In this document: positions 36,559 to 44,804 of the stretch, one piece after another | Numbering within the stretch: position 1 is the stretch's first letter | Layout: every line of letters begins with the position of its first letter | Source: Agrobacterium vitis | GTDB taxonomy: Bacteria > Pseudomonadota > Alphaproteobacteria > Rhizobiales > Rhizobiaceae | NCBI RefSeq assembly: GCF_014926405.1 | Contig: NZ_JACXXJ020000005.1 | Span: forward strand, 3,453,001-3,517,000 | Length of the DNA stretch: 64,000 nt | Direction: 5' to 3' | Position numbers and translations under genes: made by a program | The notes under the pieces: generated by a model | What the model was told of the DNA's origin: nothing | Seen by the model: only the letters and a program-made list of their open reading frames with translations | Databases searched by the model: none

Positions 36559-38139
36559 ATGTCCACATCCTTCAAGGCGCTGAGCCGCCGTTCGTTTCTG
36601 CTCGGCACCAGTGCTGCCGGGCTTGCTGCCGGGTCCGGTCTGGCGCTGCCGTTTTATGCCCGGGCGGCGGACCGCCCTGTTTTCACCCACGGCGTCCAAT
36701 CCGGTGATGTCGATTTGAATTCCGGGATGATCTGGACGCGGGTAGACCGCCCTTCGCGGATCATGATGGAATATTCCACCACCGAAAGCTTTGCCAATCC
36801 GGTGCGTCTCACCGCCCTCAATGCCCTGCCGGACAGCGATTATGCCGTGAAGCGGCTTTTGGCGGACCTGCCTGCCGACCAGGAGATTTTCTATCGGTTC
36901 ACGGCGGCTGATCTTTCCCATATCAACAGTGTTTCCGAGCCAATCACCGGCCGGTTCCGCACCGCACCCGCCTCCAGGCGCGATGTCCGCTTTGTCTGGT
37001 CGGGTGACACGGTGGGCCAGGGCTGGGGCATCGATGAAACCGGCATGAAGACCTATGCCACGATGGCCAAGCATCAGCCGGATTTCTTCCTGCATTCCGG
37101 TGACACCATTTATGCGGATGGTCCCCTCAAGGAAGAGGTCGATCTGAAGGACGGCACCAAATGGAAAAATGTCGTCGTCACCGATGAAAAGCGCAAGGTG
37201 GCCGAAACGCTGGACGAATATCGCGGCCAGTGGAAATACAATATGATGGACAAGAACGTGCTGGAACTGTCGGCAATCTGTCCAACCCATTACCAGTGGG
37301 ACGACCATGAAGTTCTGAACAACTGGTCGTCGGGCAAGGATTTGACCGCCGACAATCGCTATAGCGAAAAATCCATTGCTCTGCTGTCGGCGCGTGCCGC
37401 CCGCGCCTTCCATGAAATGACGCCGATCCGCTATACGCCTGCCGAGCCTGGCCGGGTTTACCGCAAGATTTCTCATGGTCCGCTGGTCGATGTGTTTTTC
37501 CTCGACATGCGCAGCTATCGAGGTTCCAATCACGATGGCATGGAAACGGTCCAGACGCCGGAATCGCGCATCCTGGGGGCCGAGCAGGTGGCCTGGCTGA
37601 AGCGGGAACTGACCAATTCCAAGGCGACCTGGAAGATCATCGCCGCCGATATGCCGTTGGGCTTGGTCGTCTGGGACGACTTTCTCAACAAGAAAGGCAC
37701 GGAAGCCGTGGCGCAAGGCCATAATGGCGAGCCGCGTGGCCGCGAGCTGGAGATTGCCGAACTGCTGCGGCATATGAAGACGACAGGCATCCGCAATACA
37801 GTCTGGCTGACGGCGGATGTGCATTACACCGCCGCCCATTATTACAATCCCGACAAGGCGGCTTTTCAGGATTTTGACCCGTTCTGGGAGTTCGTCTCCG
37901 GTCCCTTGCATGCAGGGACTTTCGGACCGAGCGATCTCGACATGACCTTCGGGCCAGAGTTGAAGTTCGTCAAGGCGCCGACCGCCGAGCAGGGCCAGAA
38001 CCTGCCGCCGTCTGCGGGTCTTCAGTTCTTCGGCATCGTCGATGTCGATGGCCAGAGCGAACAGCTCTCCGTGCGCCTGATGGACCGGGATGACAACGAG
38101 CTCTATAAGGTCGTGCTTGATCCGGTGCGCAGCGCCTGA
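36559..38139 (+). CDS. phoD: Alkaline phosphatase D family protein (PhoD)
   Basis: The 526-residue protein has a Tat signal: SRRSFLLGTSAAGLAAG (R-R-S-F-L) with cleavage near ARAAD. PhoD marks: TRVDRPSRIMMEYS, VWSGDTVGQGWG, DFFLHSGDTIYADG (metal Asp), THYQWDDHEVLNNWS (D-D-H-E) and TADVHYTAAHYYNPDKA (V-H-Y). Such enzymes hydrolyse phosphodiesters and monoesters with calcium and iron outside the cytoplasm during phosphate starvation. AAGGAGAGG precedes the ATG. Pho-box-like repeats upstream support that regulation. Confidence 0.92.
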   Translation: MSTSFKALSRRSFLLGTSAAGLAAGSGLALPFYARAADRPVFTHGVQSGDVDLNSGMIWTRVDRPSRIMMEYSTTESFANPVRLTALNALPDSDYAVKRLLADLPADQEIFYRFTAADLSHINSVSEPITGRFRTAPASRRDVRFVWSGDTVGQGWGIDETGMKTYATMAKHQPDFFLHSGDTIYADGPLKEEVDLKDGTKWKNVVVTDEKRKVAETLDEYRGQWKYNMMDKNVLELSAICPTHYQWDDHEVLNNWSSGKDLTADNRYSEKSIALLSARAARAFHEMTPIRYTPAEPGRVYRKISHGPLVDVFFLDMRSYRGSNHDGMETVQTPESRILGAEQVAWLKRELTNSKATWKIIAADMPLGLVVWDDFLNKKGTEAVAQGHNGEPRGRELEIAELLRHMKTTGIRNTVWLTADVHYTAAHYYNPDKAAFQDFDPFWEFVSGPLHAGTFGPSDLDMTFGPELKFVKAPTAEQGQNLPPSAGLQFFGIVDVDGQSEQLSVRLMDRDDNELYKVVLDPVRSA

Positions 38140-38160
38140 TTCTGCGGTGAAAATGCGGCA

Positions 38161-38179
38161 GAGCGTCATCAAGACGCTT
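38161..38179 (+). terminator. Weak terminator-like hairpin after phoD
   Basis: AGCGTC-ATCAA-GACGCT with flanking G-T pairs, followed by TTTGCCTCTTTC. It starts 22 bases after the stop. Stem is short and the T tract broken. Confidence 0.35.
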
Positions 38180-38298
38180 TGCCTCTTTCGCAAATGCAAA
38201 AAACAGGCTATGAGCGCCCCAAAGTAACAGGCGCGGTCTTTGGTTTCATCAACGGCACCGGCATGGACTTCGCGCCAGAGCCATCAGAGATCCTAATC

Positions 38299-40128
38299 AT
38301 GAAGATTCGCAATATCGCGATCATCGCGCACGTTGACCATGGGAAAACTACCCTCGTTGACGAACTTCTGAAACAGTCCGGTTCGTTCCGCGAAAACCAG
38401 CGCGTTGCAGAGCGCGTCATGGACAGCAACGACCTCGAAAAAGAGCGCGGCATCACCATTCTCGCCAAGGCAACCTCGGTTGAATGGAAGGGCGTTCGCG
38501 TCAACATCGTAGACACCCCCGGCCACGCCGACTTCGGCGGCGAAGTCGAGCGTATCCTGTCGATGGTGGACGGCGCTATCGTTCTGGTTGACTCCTCGGA
38601 AGGCCCGATGCCGCAGACCAAATTCGTGGTCGGCAAGGCGCTTAAGGTTGGTCTTCGCCCAATCGTTGCGATCAACAAGATTGACCGTCCCGATGGCCGT
38701 CATGAAGAAGTCATCAACGAAGTCTTCGACCTGTTCGCCAGCCTCGACGCCACCGACGAGCAGCTCGACTTTCCGATCCTCTACGGTTCCGGTCGTGATG
38801 GCTGGATGAATATCGCCCCTGAAGGCCCGAAGGATCAGGGCCTCGCCCCGTTGCTGGACCTGGTTTTGCAGCACGTTCCTGAGCCAAGCGTTGGCGACGA
38901 AGACGGTGCGTTCCGCATGATCGGTACGCTGCTGGAAGCCAACCCCTTCCTCGGCCGTGTTATCACTGGCCGTATCCATTCCGGCTCGATCAAGCCGAAC
39001 CAGTCGGTCAAGGTTCTGAGCCAGGACGGCAAGATCATCGAAACCGGTCGTATTTCCAAGATTCTCGCGTTCCGCGGCATCGAGCGCACCGCGATTGATG
39101 AAGCCCATGCTGGCGACATCGTGGCGATTGCCGGTCTGTCCAAGGGTACGGTTGCCGATACCTTCTGCGATCCGTCCGTGACCGAAGCGCTGGAAGCCCA
39201 GCCGATCGATCCGCCGACCGTCACCATGTCCTTCCTCGTCAATGACAGCCCGCTGGCTGGCACTGAAGGTGACAAGGTCACGAGCCGCGTGATCCGCGAC
39301 CGCCTGTTCAAGGAAGCCGAAGGCAATGTTGCCCTGAAGATTGAAGAATCGGAAGGCAAGGATTCGTTCTTCGTGTCTGGCCGTGGCGAATTGCAGCTGG
39401 CCGTTCTGATCGAAACCATGCGCCGCGAAGGCTTCGAGCTGGCTGTGTCGCGTCCGCGCGTCGTGATGCACAAGGACGAGAACGGCACTCTGATGGAGCC
39501 GATCGAAGAAGTCGTCATCGACGTTGATGAAGAGCATTCCGGCGTCGTCGTGCAGAAAATGTCCGAGCGCAAGGCTGAAATGACCGAGCTGCGGCCTTCC
39601 GGCGGCAATCGCGTTCGTCTGGTGTTCTATGCGCCCACTCGTGGCCTGATCGGCTACCAGTCGGAACTGCTGACGGATACCCGTGGTACGGCGATCATGA
39701 ACCGTCTGTTCCATAACTACCAGCCGTTCAAGGGTGAAATCAGCGGTCGTAACAACGGCGTTCTGTTGTCCAACCAGTCCGGTGAAGCCGTGGCCTATGC
39801 CATGTTCAACCTGGAAGATCGCGGCCCGATGATTATCGAGCCGGGTGAAAAGGTCTATGCGGGCATGATCGTAGGCATTCACTCGCGCGACAACGATCTG
39901 GAAGTCAACGTTCTCAAGGGCAAGCAGCTGACCAACATCCGCTCTGCCGGTAAGGACGAAGCCGTGAAGCTGACCCCGCCGATCCGCATGACGCTGGACC
40001 GTGCGCTCTCCTGGATCCAGGACGATGAGCTGATGGAAGTGACGCCGAAGTCGATCCGTCTGCGCAAGTTCTACCTGGACGCCAACGACCGTAAGCGCTT
40101 CGGCAAGGCCCGCGTCGCCCAGGCTTGA
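38299..40128 (+). CDS. typA: Ribosome-associated translational GTPase TypA/BipA
   Basis: TypA is an EF-G-like GTPase needed for 50S assembly and growth under stress or low temperature. The 609-residue protein has G1 [16 protein letters not shown]2 RERGITI-type [14 protein letters not shown]3 [16 protein letters not shown] and G4 NKIDRPDGR, then EF-Tu-like and EF-G-like domains ([21 protein letters not shown]) and the TypA-specific C-terminal domain ending [14 protein letters not shown] 38299 begins [15 protein letters not shown]; upstream in-frame residues are not conserved. Strong codon bias suggests high expression. Confidence 0.96.
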   Translation: MKIRNIAIIAHVDHGKTTLVDELLKQSGSFRENQRVAERVMDSNDLEKERGITILAKATSVEWKGVRVNIVDTPGHADFGGEVERILSMVDGAIVLVDSSEGPMPQTKFVVGKALKVGLRPIVAINKIDRPDGRHEEVINEVFDLFASLDATDEQLDFPILYGSGRDGWMNIAPEGPKDQGLAPLLDLVLQHVPEPSVGDEDGAFRMIGTLLEANPFLGRVITGRIHSGSIKPNQSVKVLSQDGKIIETGRISKILAFRGIERTAIDEAHAGDIVAIAGLSKGTVADTFCDPSVTEALEAQPIDPPTVTMSFLVNDSPLAGTEGDKVTSRVIRDRLFKEAEGNVALKIEESEGKDSFFVSGRGELQLAVLIETMRREGFELAVSRPRVVMHKDENGTLMEPIEEVVIDVDEEHSGVVVQKMSERKAEMTELRPSGGNRVRLVFYAPTRGLIGYQSELLTDTRGTAIMNRLFHNYQPFKGEISGRNNGVLLSNQSGEAVAYAMFNLEDRGPMIIEPGEKVYAGMIVGIHSRDNDLEVNVLKGKQLTNIRSAGKDEAVKLTPPIRMTLDRALSWIQDDELMEVTPKSIRLRKFYLDANDRKRFGKARVAQA

Positions 40129-40165
40129 TTGCCGTTTTCTACCCTTTAGCTTCTGCAGGATCATC

Positions 40166-40193
40166 AACCCCGGCCCATTGGCCGGGGTTTTTT
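40166..40193 (+). terminator. Rho-independent terminator of typA
   Basis: AACCCCGGCC and GGCCGGGGTT form a perfect 10-bp stem with a CATT loop, followed by T6 overlapping the arm. It is 37 bases past the typA stop. Confidence 0.93.
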
Positions 40194-40291
40194 GTGCATA
40201 GACCTTCAAGATGATTTTGATCATTGGAATTTTGCAAGGACCACTCTTGCTTGATTGTTTAAGAAAGCGTTAATCTGAGCCGTGGTTGTGG

Positions 40292-40337
40292 GGCAAGCAC
40301 GAGGAGGGGGCGGACTTGCCAGCGGGAATGATCCCGC
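40292..40337. other. Two tandem hairpins upstream of a GNAT gene
   Basis: GGCAAG (40292-40297) pairs with CTTGCC (40315-40320) around a 17-base loop; one base later GCGGGA pairs with TCCCGC (40322-40337) around ATGA. The first loop reads GAGGAGGGGG on the plus strand and CCCCCTCCTC on the minus strand. It may be the leader of the GNAT gene or a small RNA with an anti-SD loop. Confidence 0.35.
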
Positions 40338-40375
40338 ACTGATTGTCATCACCCCAGTCGGATGAGAGTGACGTT

Positions 40376-40882
40376 ATGAAGACGTTATCGATTGATGTAC
40401 GTCCGGCTGCGCCGGATGATGGGAGAGCGCTTTCCGAGGCGCATCGGGAAGCCTGGCAGTCCACCTATAGCGGTCTTATCCCGCATCAGGCTTTGATCCG
40501 GATGATGGAACGCCGTGGCGAGACATGGTGGCGCAAGGCCACCAATGGTCCGGCGACAGTGCTGGTGGTCGATATCGGCGGGGTGATTGCCGGATATGCG
40601 ACGCTCGGCCTCAACCGGGCCAGGGGCCTTCCCTATGATGGCGAGATCTACGAGATCTATATGCGGCCGGCATACCAGGGCGTTGGCCTGGGTTTCACGC
40701 TGTTTACCGAATGCCGCCGCCTGCTCAAATCGCTTGGTTGCCGGGGACTGGTGGTCTGGTGCCTGGAGGACTGTGCGGGCGCCGTCAATTTCTTCCGCTC
40801 GAATGGCGGCACGGACAGCGTGGAGGGCATGGAGGATTTCGACGCTGTCAGTTTGAAAAAGCTAGGCTTTGTCTGGGCCTGA
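40376..40882 (+). CDS. GNAT family N-acetyltransferase
   Basis: The 168-residue protein has the GNAT fold strings IDVRPAAPDDGRALSEAHREAWQSTYSGLIP (the A-x-x-x-x-x-W-x-x-x-Y-x-[GH]-[LI]-[IL] start of this subgroup), IYEIYMRPAYQGVGLGFTLFTECRRLL (acetyl-CoA loop Q-G-V-G-L-G) and GCRGLVVWCLEDCAGAVNFFRSNGG. Substrate unknown. ATG 40376 is preferred over an upstream ATG at 40343 whose residues are not conserved. It stands alone, with the tandem hairpins upstream. Confidence 0.88.
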   Translation: MKTLSIDVRPAAPDDGRALSEAHREAWQSTYSGLIPHQALIRMMERRGETWWRKATNGPATVLVVDIGGVIAGYATLGLNRARGLPYDGEIYEIYMRPAYQGVGLGFTLFTECRRLLKSLGCRGLVVWCLEDCAGAVNFFRSNGGTDSVEGMEDFDAVSLKKLGFVWA

Positions 40883-41016
40883 TCGGCTCTGGTGCGCAGG
40901 CCCGCAATGTTTACCTTGATTGCGTCCTTTATTGGGGCCGCTTGTCGCAAATGGTTGCTTTGGTTTAAGAAACCCTTTACGACACCCGGGATTTCAACCA
41001 TCCCATGGGGTTAGAC

Positions 41017-41550
41017 ATGCGTATTGATGCGATTGCGATCGGCAAGAATCCGCCGGAAGATATCAACGTCATCGTTGAGGTGCCGGTCGGTGGCCAGCCG
41101 ATCAAGTATGAGATGGACAAGGAAGCCGGTACGCTGATCGTCGACCGCTTTCTCTATACGCCGATGCATTATCCCGGCAATTACGGTTTCGTGCCGCATA
41201 CGCTGTGCCTGGATGGCGACCCGCTGGACGTGTTGATCTGCAATACCCGTCCGCTGGTGCCCGGCTGCGTCATCAATGTCCGCCCAATCGGCGTGATGAT
41301 GATGGAAGATGATGGCGGCATGGACGAAAAGATCCTGGCGGTGCCGGTTCCCAAGCTGACCCGTCGCTATGATAAGGTGCAGAATTACACTGACCTGCCG
41401 GAAATCACGCTGGCTCAGATCAAGCATTTCTTCGAGCATTACAAGGATCTGGAACCCGGCAAATGGGTGAAGATCGGCGATTGGGGCGATGTCAATGTTG
41501 CCAAGAAGCTGATTGTCGAATCGATTGAGCGCGCCAAGAAAGAAGCGTGA
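41017..41550 (+). CDS. ppa: Inorganic pyrophosphatase, family I
   Basis: Ppa splits pyrophosphate to phosphate, driving biosynthetic reactions. The 177-residue protein has the family I active site: [46 protein letters not shown] (D-G-D-P-x-D-V-x-[LI]) and [21 protein letters not shown] (K-[IL]-[IL]-A-V-P). ATG 41017 ([17 protein letters not shown]) is the family start; the ATG 12 bases upstream is less likely. Its terminator lies inside the convergent YggU gene. Confidence 0.96.
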   Translation: MRIDAIAIGKNPPEDINVIVEVPVGGQPIKYEMDKEAGTLIVDRFLYTPMHYPGNYGFVPHTLCLDGDPLDVLICNTRPLVPGCVINVRPIGVMMMEDDGGMDEKILAVPVPKLTRRYDKVQNYTDLPEITLAQIKHFFEHYKDLEPGKWVKIGDWGDVNVAKKLIVESIERAKKEA

Positions 41551-41556
41551 TTTGCC

Positions 41557-41871
41557 TCATGCGGCAGTGATCGTTTCCAGCCTACCAATCAAATCCTCCG
41601 GGTCGCCATCGATCCGGAGGATTTTTTGTCTTGATGTATCTCCTGATATCAGGCTGACGGCGGATTTGGCCACGCCGAGGCGCTTGGCCAGAAGGGCGAT
41701 CAATGCCTTGTTGGCACGGCCCTTTTCCGGCACGTCGCTGACCCGCACTTTCAGGTGGGCTTCGCCATTCGCATTGACGTCGAGACCATCAATCCCGTCG
41801 CGCCCGCCATTCGGCGTCAGCCGGACGGCAAGGCGTATGTGATCATCGAAACGCCGATAGCAATGGCTCAC
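41557..41871 (-). CDS. DUF167 / YggU family protein
   Basis: A 104-residue protein with the DUF167 core: [75 protein letters not shown] (L-x-V-[RK]-[LV]-x-P-x-[AG]...P-x-x-G-x-A-N-x-x-[LV]...G-x-x-S-R-x-K). Function unknown. The start is taken as GTG 41869-41871, which overlaps the YggT stop (GTGA); a longer frame reaches 41898. Its 3' half carries the terminator of the convergent ppa gene on the other strand. Confidence 0.88.
   Translation of the reverse strand: MSHCYRRFDDHIRLAVRLTPNGGRDGIDGLDVNANGEAHLKVRVSDVPEKGRANKALIALLAKRLGVAKSAVSLISGDTSRQKILRIDGDPEDLIGRLETITAA
41591..41627 (+). terminator. Rho-independent terminator of ppa, embedded in the YggU coding region
   Basis: AAATCCTCCGG and CCGGAGGATTT form a perfect 11-bp stem with a 12-base loop, then T to 41627. 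It lies 41 bases after the ppa stop and wholly within the last third of the convergent YggU gene. Confidence 0.85.
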
Positions 41872-42158
41872 AGCAGCATGGGGGCAATCGTGTTCCACAT
41901 CAGCGAGCGGATGAAGAAGATGATCAGCAGCAGGATGATCGGCGAAATGTCGATGCCGCCAAGATTGGGCATGATACGGCGGATGGGGCGTAGCGCCGGT
42001 TCAGTGACGTTGAACAGAAACAGGCCGATCTGGTTGACGAAGCGGTTGCTGGAATTGATCACGTTAAAGGCATAGAGCCACGAGAAGATCGCGCTGGCGA
42101 TCAGGATCCAGGTATAAAGATTGAGGGCGAGATCAATCGTCTGCAACAGGGCAAGCAT
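41868..42158 (-). CDS. YggT family membrane protein
   Basis: A 96-residue protein with two hydrophobic regions and the YggT pattern [80 protein letters not shown]: [ML]-x-x-[FY]-x-W-[IL]-[LI]...[IF]-x-S-W...EP-x-L-x-P-[IL]-R-R-x-[IM]-P-x-x-G-G-x-D-x-S-P. Possible roles in osmotic response or membrane insertion of division proteins are known from relatives only. ATG 42156-42158 follows GGAGACAG; the start codon lies in a hairpin. Confidence 0.92.
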   Translation of the reverse strand: MLALLQTIDLALNLYTWILIASAIFSWLYAFNVINSSNRFVNQIGLFLFNVTEPALRPIRRIMPNLGGIDISPIILLLIIFFIRSLMWNTIAPMLL

Positions 42159-42189
42159 GTCTGTCTCCATTTGTCAGTTGACAGACATG
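42156..42189 (-). promoter_or_regulatory. Inverted repeat that pairs the YggT start codon
   Basis: CATGTCTGTC and GACAGACATG are a perfect 10-bp inverted repeat with a 14-base loop. In the message the 3' arm ends with the ATG start codon and includes part of the SD, while GGA of the SD lies in the loop. It could control translation, or be a protein site at the promoter. Confidence 0.5.
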
Positions 42190-42298
42190 TAGACATTGAG
42201 GCCGAAACGGGCAAGTGTCGCCTTGCCAGCTATCGCCATTCATGTTTAACGCAAGTTGCGCAGAGAATGCCGGACCCATCCGGCCAGGAAAATAGCTG

Positions 42299-43537
42299 AT
42301 GTCCATTTCCCAGTCCGAAGATCGTTTCGCCGCCTTTCGCCATTCCGCCTATACGAAATTCTTCTTCGCACGCTTCCTGGCCGCTTTTGCCATGCAGATC
42401 GTCAGCGTGGCGGTGGGTTGGCAGATGTATGAGGTCACTGGCAATGCGCTCTATCTCGGCCTGATCGGGCTGGTGCAGTTCTTGCCGGCGCTGTTGCTGG
42501 TGCTTGTGACGGGGACGGTCGCGGACCATTTCAATCGACGGATGATCGTCGCAATTTGTTTGGGTGTGAGCGCGGCCTGTGTCGCCCTGTTGTTGGTTAT
42601 GACGATCAACAGCGCTTTTGCGCCCCTTCCCGTTTTGATCATCATGACGATTTTTGGCATTGAACGGGCTTTTATGGGCCCCGCAGTGCAATCCCTGGCG
42701 GCCAATATGGTGCCTGAAAAGGACCTCGCCAATTCCTTTGCCTGGAATGCATCTTCCTGGCAGATCGCGTCCATCCTGGGGCCGGTCGCAGGCGGCTTGC
42801 TTTATGGTTTTGGGGCAAATGTTGCTTATGGCGTGTCACTTGCGTTCATGGCTGCCGGTCTGCTGTTTATTATATTGGTGCCAAAGTCTGCGAAAAAAAC
42901 ATCCAATGAACCAAAGACCCTGACGTATCTGCTGGCTGGATTTAAGTTCATCCGCCATGAGAAAGTGGTTTTGGGGGCAATTTCACTGGATCTTTTCGCA
43001 GTCCTGTTGGGTGGCGCGCTGGCGCTGATGCCGATCTATGCATCTGACATCCTGACCATGGGACCTCTCGGGCTTGGAATTTTGCGCTCTGCTCCCGGCA
43101 TCGGTGGGATCTTGATGGCAACTTTCCTTGCAACCTTTCCTATTCGCCACAAGGCTGGACTGCTAATGTTTGTCGGTGTTGCGATTTTCGGCATTGCAAC
43201 GATCGTTTTTGGTGTTTCCAAAGTCTGGTGGATTTCAGCCATCGCCCTTGCTGTGCTTGGCGCGGGTGACATGATCTCGGTCTATGTGCGCGAAACGCTG
43301 CTGGCGCTCTGGACGCCGGATCAGGTGCGTGGCCGTGTCAATGCCGTCAATTCGGTGTTCATCGGTGCTTCCAACGAACTGGGGGAGTTCCGGGCCGGTA
43401 CCATGGCGCATCTGATCGGACCGGTCGGAGCGGTGGTTGTCGGTGGCGTCGGAACGCTGGCGGTCTCGATCATCTGGGCGCTGACCTTTCCGAAACTGCG
43501 CACCATCGACACGCTGGAAGCCCCGGACAAGACCTGA
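42299..43537 (+). CDS. MFS transporter, EntS/DHA3 type
   Basis: A 412-residue transporter with 12 hydrophobic helices. RHSAYTKFFFARFLAAFAMQIVSVAVGWQMYEVTGNALYLGLIGLVQFLPALLLVLVTGTVADHFNRR is the start typical of the enterobactin-exporter-like DHA3 branch (Q-[IM]-x-x-V-A-x-[GA]-W-Q-[VML]-Y...G-x-x-A-D-x-x-x-R-R). PDQVRGRVNAVNSVFIGASNELGEF towards the end is also typical. The substrate is unknown; no siderophore genes are near. It is divergent from YggT-YggU. Confidence 0.88.
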   Translation: MSISQSEDRFAAFRHSAYTKFFFARFLAAFAMQIVSVAVGWQMYEVTGNALYLGLIGLVQFLPALLLVLVTGTVADHFNRRMIVAICLGVSAACVALLLVMTINSAFAPLPVLIIMTIFGIERAFMGPAVQSLAANMVPEKDLANSFAWNASSWQIASILGPVAGGLLYGFGANVAYGVSLAFMAAGLLFIILVPKSAKKTSNEPKTLTYLLAGFKFIRHEKVVLGAISLDLFAVLLGGALALMPIYASDILTMGPLGLGILRSAPGIGGILMATFLATFPIRHKAGLLMFVGVAIFGIATIVFGVSKVWWISAIALAVLGAGDMISVYVRETLLALWTPDQVRGRVNAVNSVFIGASNELGEFRAGTMAHLIGPVGAVVVGGVGTLAVSIIWALTFPKLRTIDTLEAPDKT

Positions 43538-43543
43538 TTGCGA

Positions 43544-44293
43544 TCAGGCTGGCTGTTTATCGGTGTTTTGACGCAGGTTGGCAGGCTGGTGTTCCTCGGC
43601 AAACACCAGATCGAGAAAATCCGATAGCCAGGCTTTGAGCGGCGCATCGAACAGCATGCGTCCTTCCAGATGGTCGCGGCCAGCCTGTGCATTGGGCATG
43701 GAAAAGCGTGAGGCGCCATGCACCACCCAGCGCTGCATCATCGCGCGCGTCAGTTCTGCATGAAATTGGATACCGAAGGCTTTTTCGCCGTAGCGGATCG
43801 CCTGGTTGGGATAGATATCGCCGGTGGCCAGCAGCGTCGCGCCATGCGGCAGGTCGAACCCTTCGCGGTGAAAATGATAGACCATTTTCGGCCATTTCAT
43901 CAGCAGCCGGCCATGATTGGTCGGCTGGATCGGATACCAGCCGATCTCGACCAATTCCCGGTCATGGCCCCTGACCTTGGCACCCAGATGCCGGGCCAGC
44001 ATTTGCGCACCGAGACAAATGCCGAGATAGGGCCGGTTCTCCTTCAGAGGCACGGACAGCCAGTCGATCTCATCATGCACGAAACGCTCAGGGTCGTTGG
44101 CGCTCATCGGCCCGCCGAATACCACGGCACCGCTGTGACCGCTCAGTGTGCTGGGCAGTGGATCACCGAGCACCGGGCGGCGGATGTCGAGGGGGAAGCC
44201 TTTTTCCACCAGCAATTGGCCGACACGACCGGCGCTGGATCGCTCCTGATGCAGGATAACCAGGACCGGACGGCGCGCGGGATCATCAAGCAT
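43544..44293 (-). CDS. Class I glutamine amidotransferase-like protein
   Basis: A 249-residue GATase-1 domain protein. Nucleophile Cys in RPYLGICLGAQMLARHLGAKV (G-I-C-L-G-x-Q), and His and Glu in KAFGIQFHAELTRAMMQRW (Q-F-H-x-E). VLVILHQERSSAGRVGQLLVEKGFPLD is the N-terminal strand typical of stand-alone GMP-synthase-like amidotransferases, some of which hydrolyse gamma-glutamyl compounds. Start ATG 44291-44293, with GGAG 6 bases before it; it overlaps the end of the TerB-like gene by 8 bases. Confidence 0.88.
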   Translation of the reverse strand: MLDDPARRPVLVILHQERSSAGRVGQLLVEKGFPLDIRRPVLGDPLPSTLSGHSGAVVFGGPMSANDPERFVHDEIDWLSVPLKENRPYLGICLGAQMLARHLGAKVRGHDRELVEIGWYPIQPTNHGRLLMKWPKMVYHFHREGFDLPHGATLLATGDIYPNQAIRYGEKAFGIQFHAELTRAMMQRWVVHGASRFSMPNAQAGRDHLEGRMLFDAPLKAWLSDFLDLVFAEEHQPANLRQNTDKQPA

Positions 44294-44795
44294 CCGCATC
44301 TCCGGCGACTGCTTCGTCTCCGGCCTGGCCATCCGCTTGTTGTCCGGCCCGCTCCGCCGCCTTTTGCCGAGCGAGAATCCGATCCCGGTCCGAGACGCCA
44401 AGCAGGTCTGCGACCCGCCAAAGGATATGATCTTCCATTTCGTTGCGCATGCCATCGGCATAGACGATGTCCCAGAGCACGCTGACCAGTTCCAGCCGCT
44501 GGTTTTCATCGAGACGGCGCTTCAATTCCGAGGTGAAGCGGTAATAGTCAACCGCCTCGCTTTCAGCCTGCTGGCCGGCCTCCAGCAAGGCGTCGATCTT
44601 GCTGCGGTCCAGATCGTAATGAGCCTTGATGCTTTTCTTCAAGCTTTTCCGTTCGGCGGCACTGATGGTTCCGTCGGCTTCCATCACCTGGAAACACAGG
44701 GCGACAATCAGCACCCTTGTGTCGTTGCCGTCGAATTCATTGTCCTGTTCGCCAGCGATAAAGCTTTGGAAAAAGGTATTGAGGCGCTCCAGCAT
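44286..44795 (-). CDS. TerB-like (tellurite resistance TerB domain) protein
   Basis: A 169-residue helical protein with the TerB domain: LIVALCFQVMEADGTISAAERKSLKKSI and LVSVLWDIVYADGMRNEMEDHILWRVADLLGVS, two D-G-x-x-x-x-x-E repeats (ADGTISAAE, ADGMRNEME) that bind metal in relatives. The 30-residue tail is Ala/Gln/Gly/Asp-rich. Despite the name, tellurite resistance is not implied; TerB domains occur in many stress contexts. It is 9 bases after hemY. Confidence 0.88.
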   Translation of the reverse strand: MLERLNTFFQSFIAGEQDNEFDGNDTRVLIVALCFQVMEADGTISAAERKSLKKSIKAHYDLDRSKIDALLEAGQQAESEAVDYYRFTSELKRRLDENQRLELVSVLWDIVYADGMRNEMEDHILWRVADLLGVSDRDRILARQKAAERAGQQADGQAGDEAVAGDADA

Positions 44796-44804
44796 GAATG
44801 GTCC

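Noticed and set aside
34682..36568. A 628-residue open frame opposite the M3 peptidase
   Set aside because: Shadow frame, no homology features.
36469..38199. A 576-residue open frame on the minus strand opposite phoD
   Set aside because: Shadow of the phosphatase gene; no family features, extends across the Pho-box region.
38293..40224. A 643-residue open frame on the minus strand opposite typA
   Set aside because: Antisense shadow of a highly codon-biased gene; no motifs, and it would run through the typA terminator.
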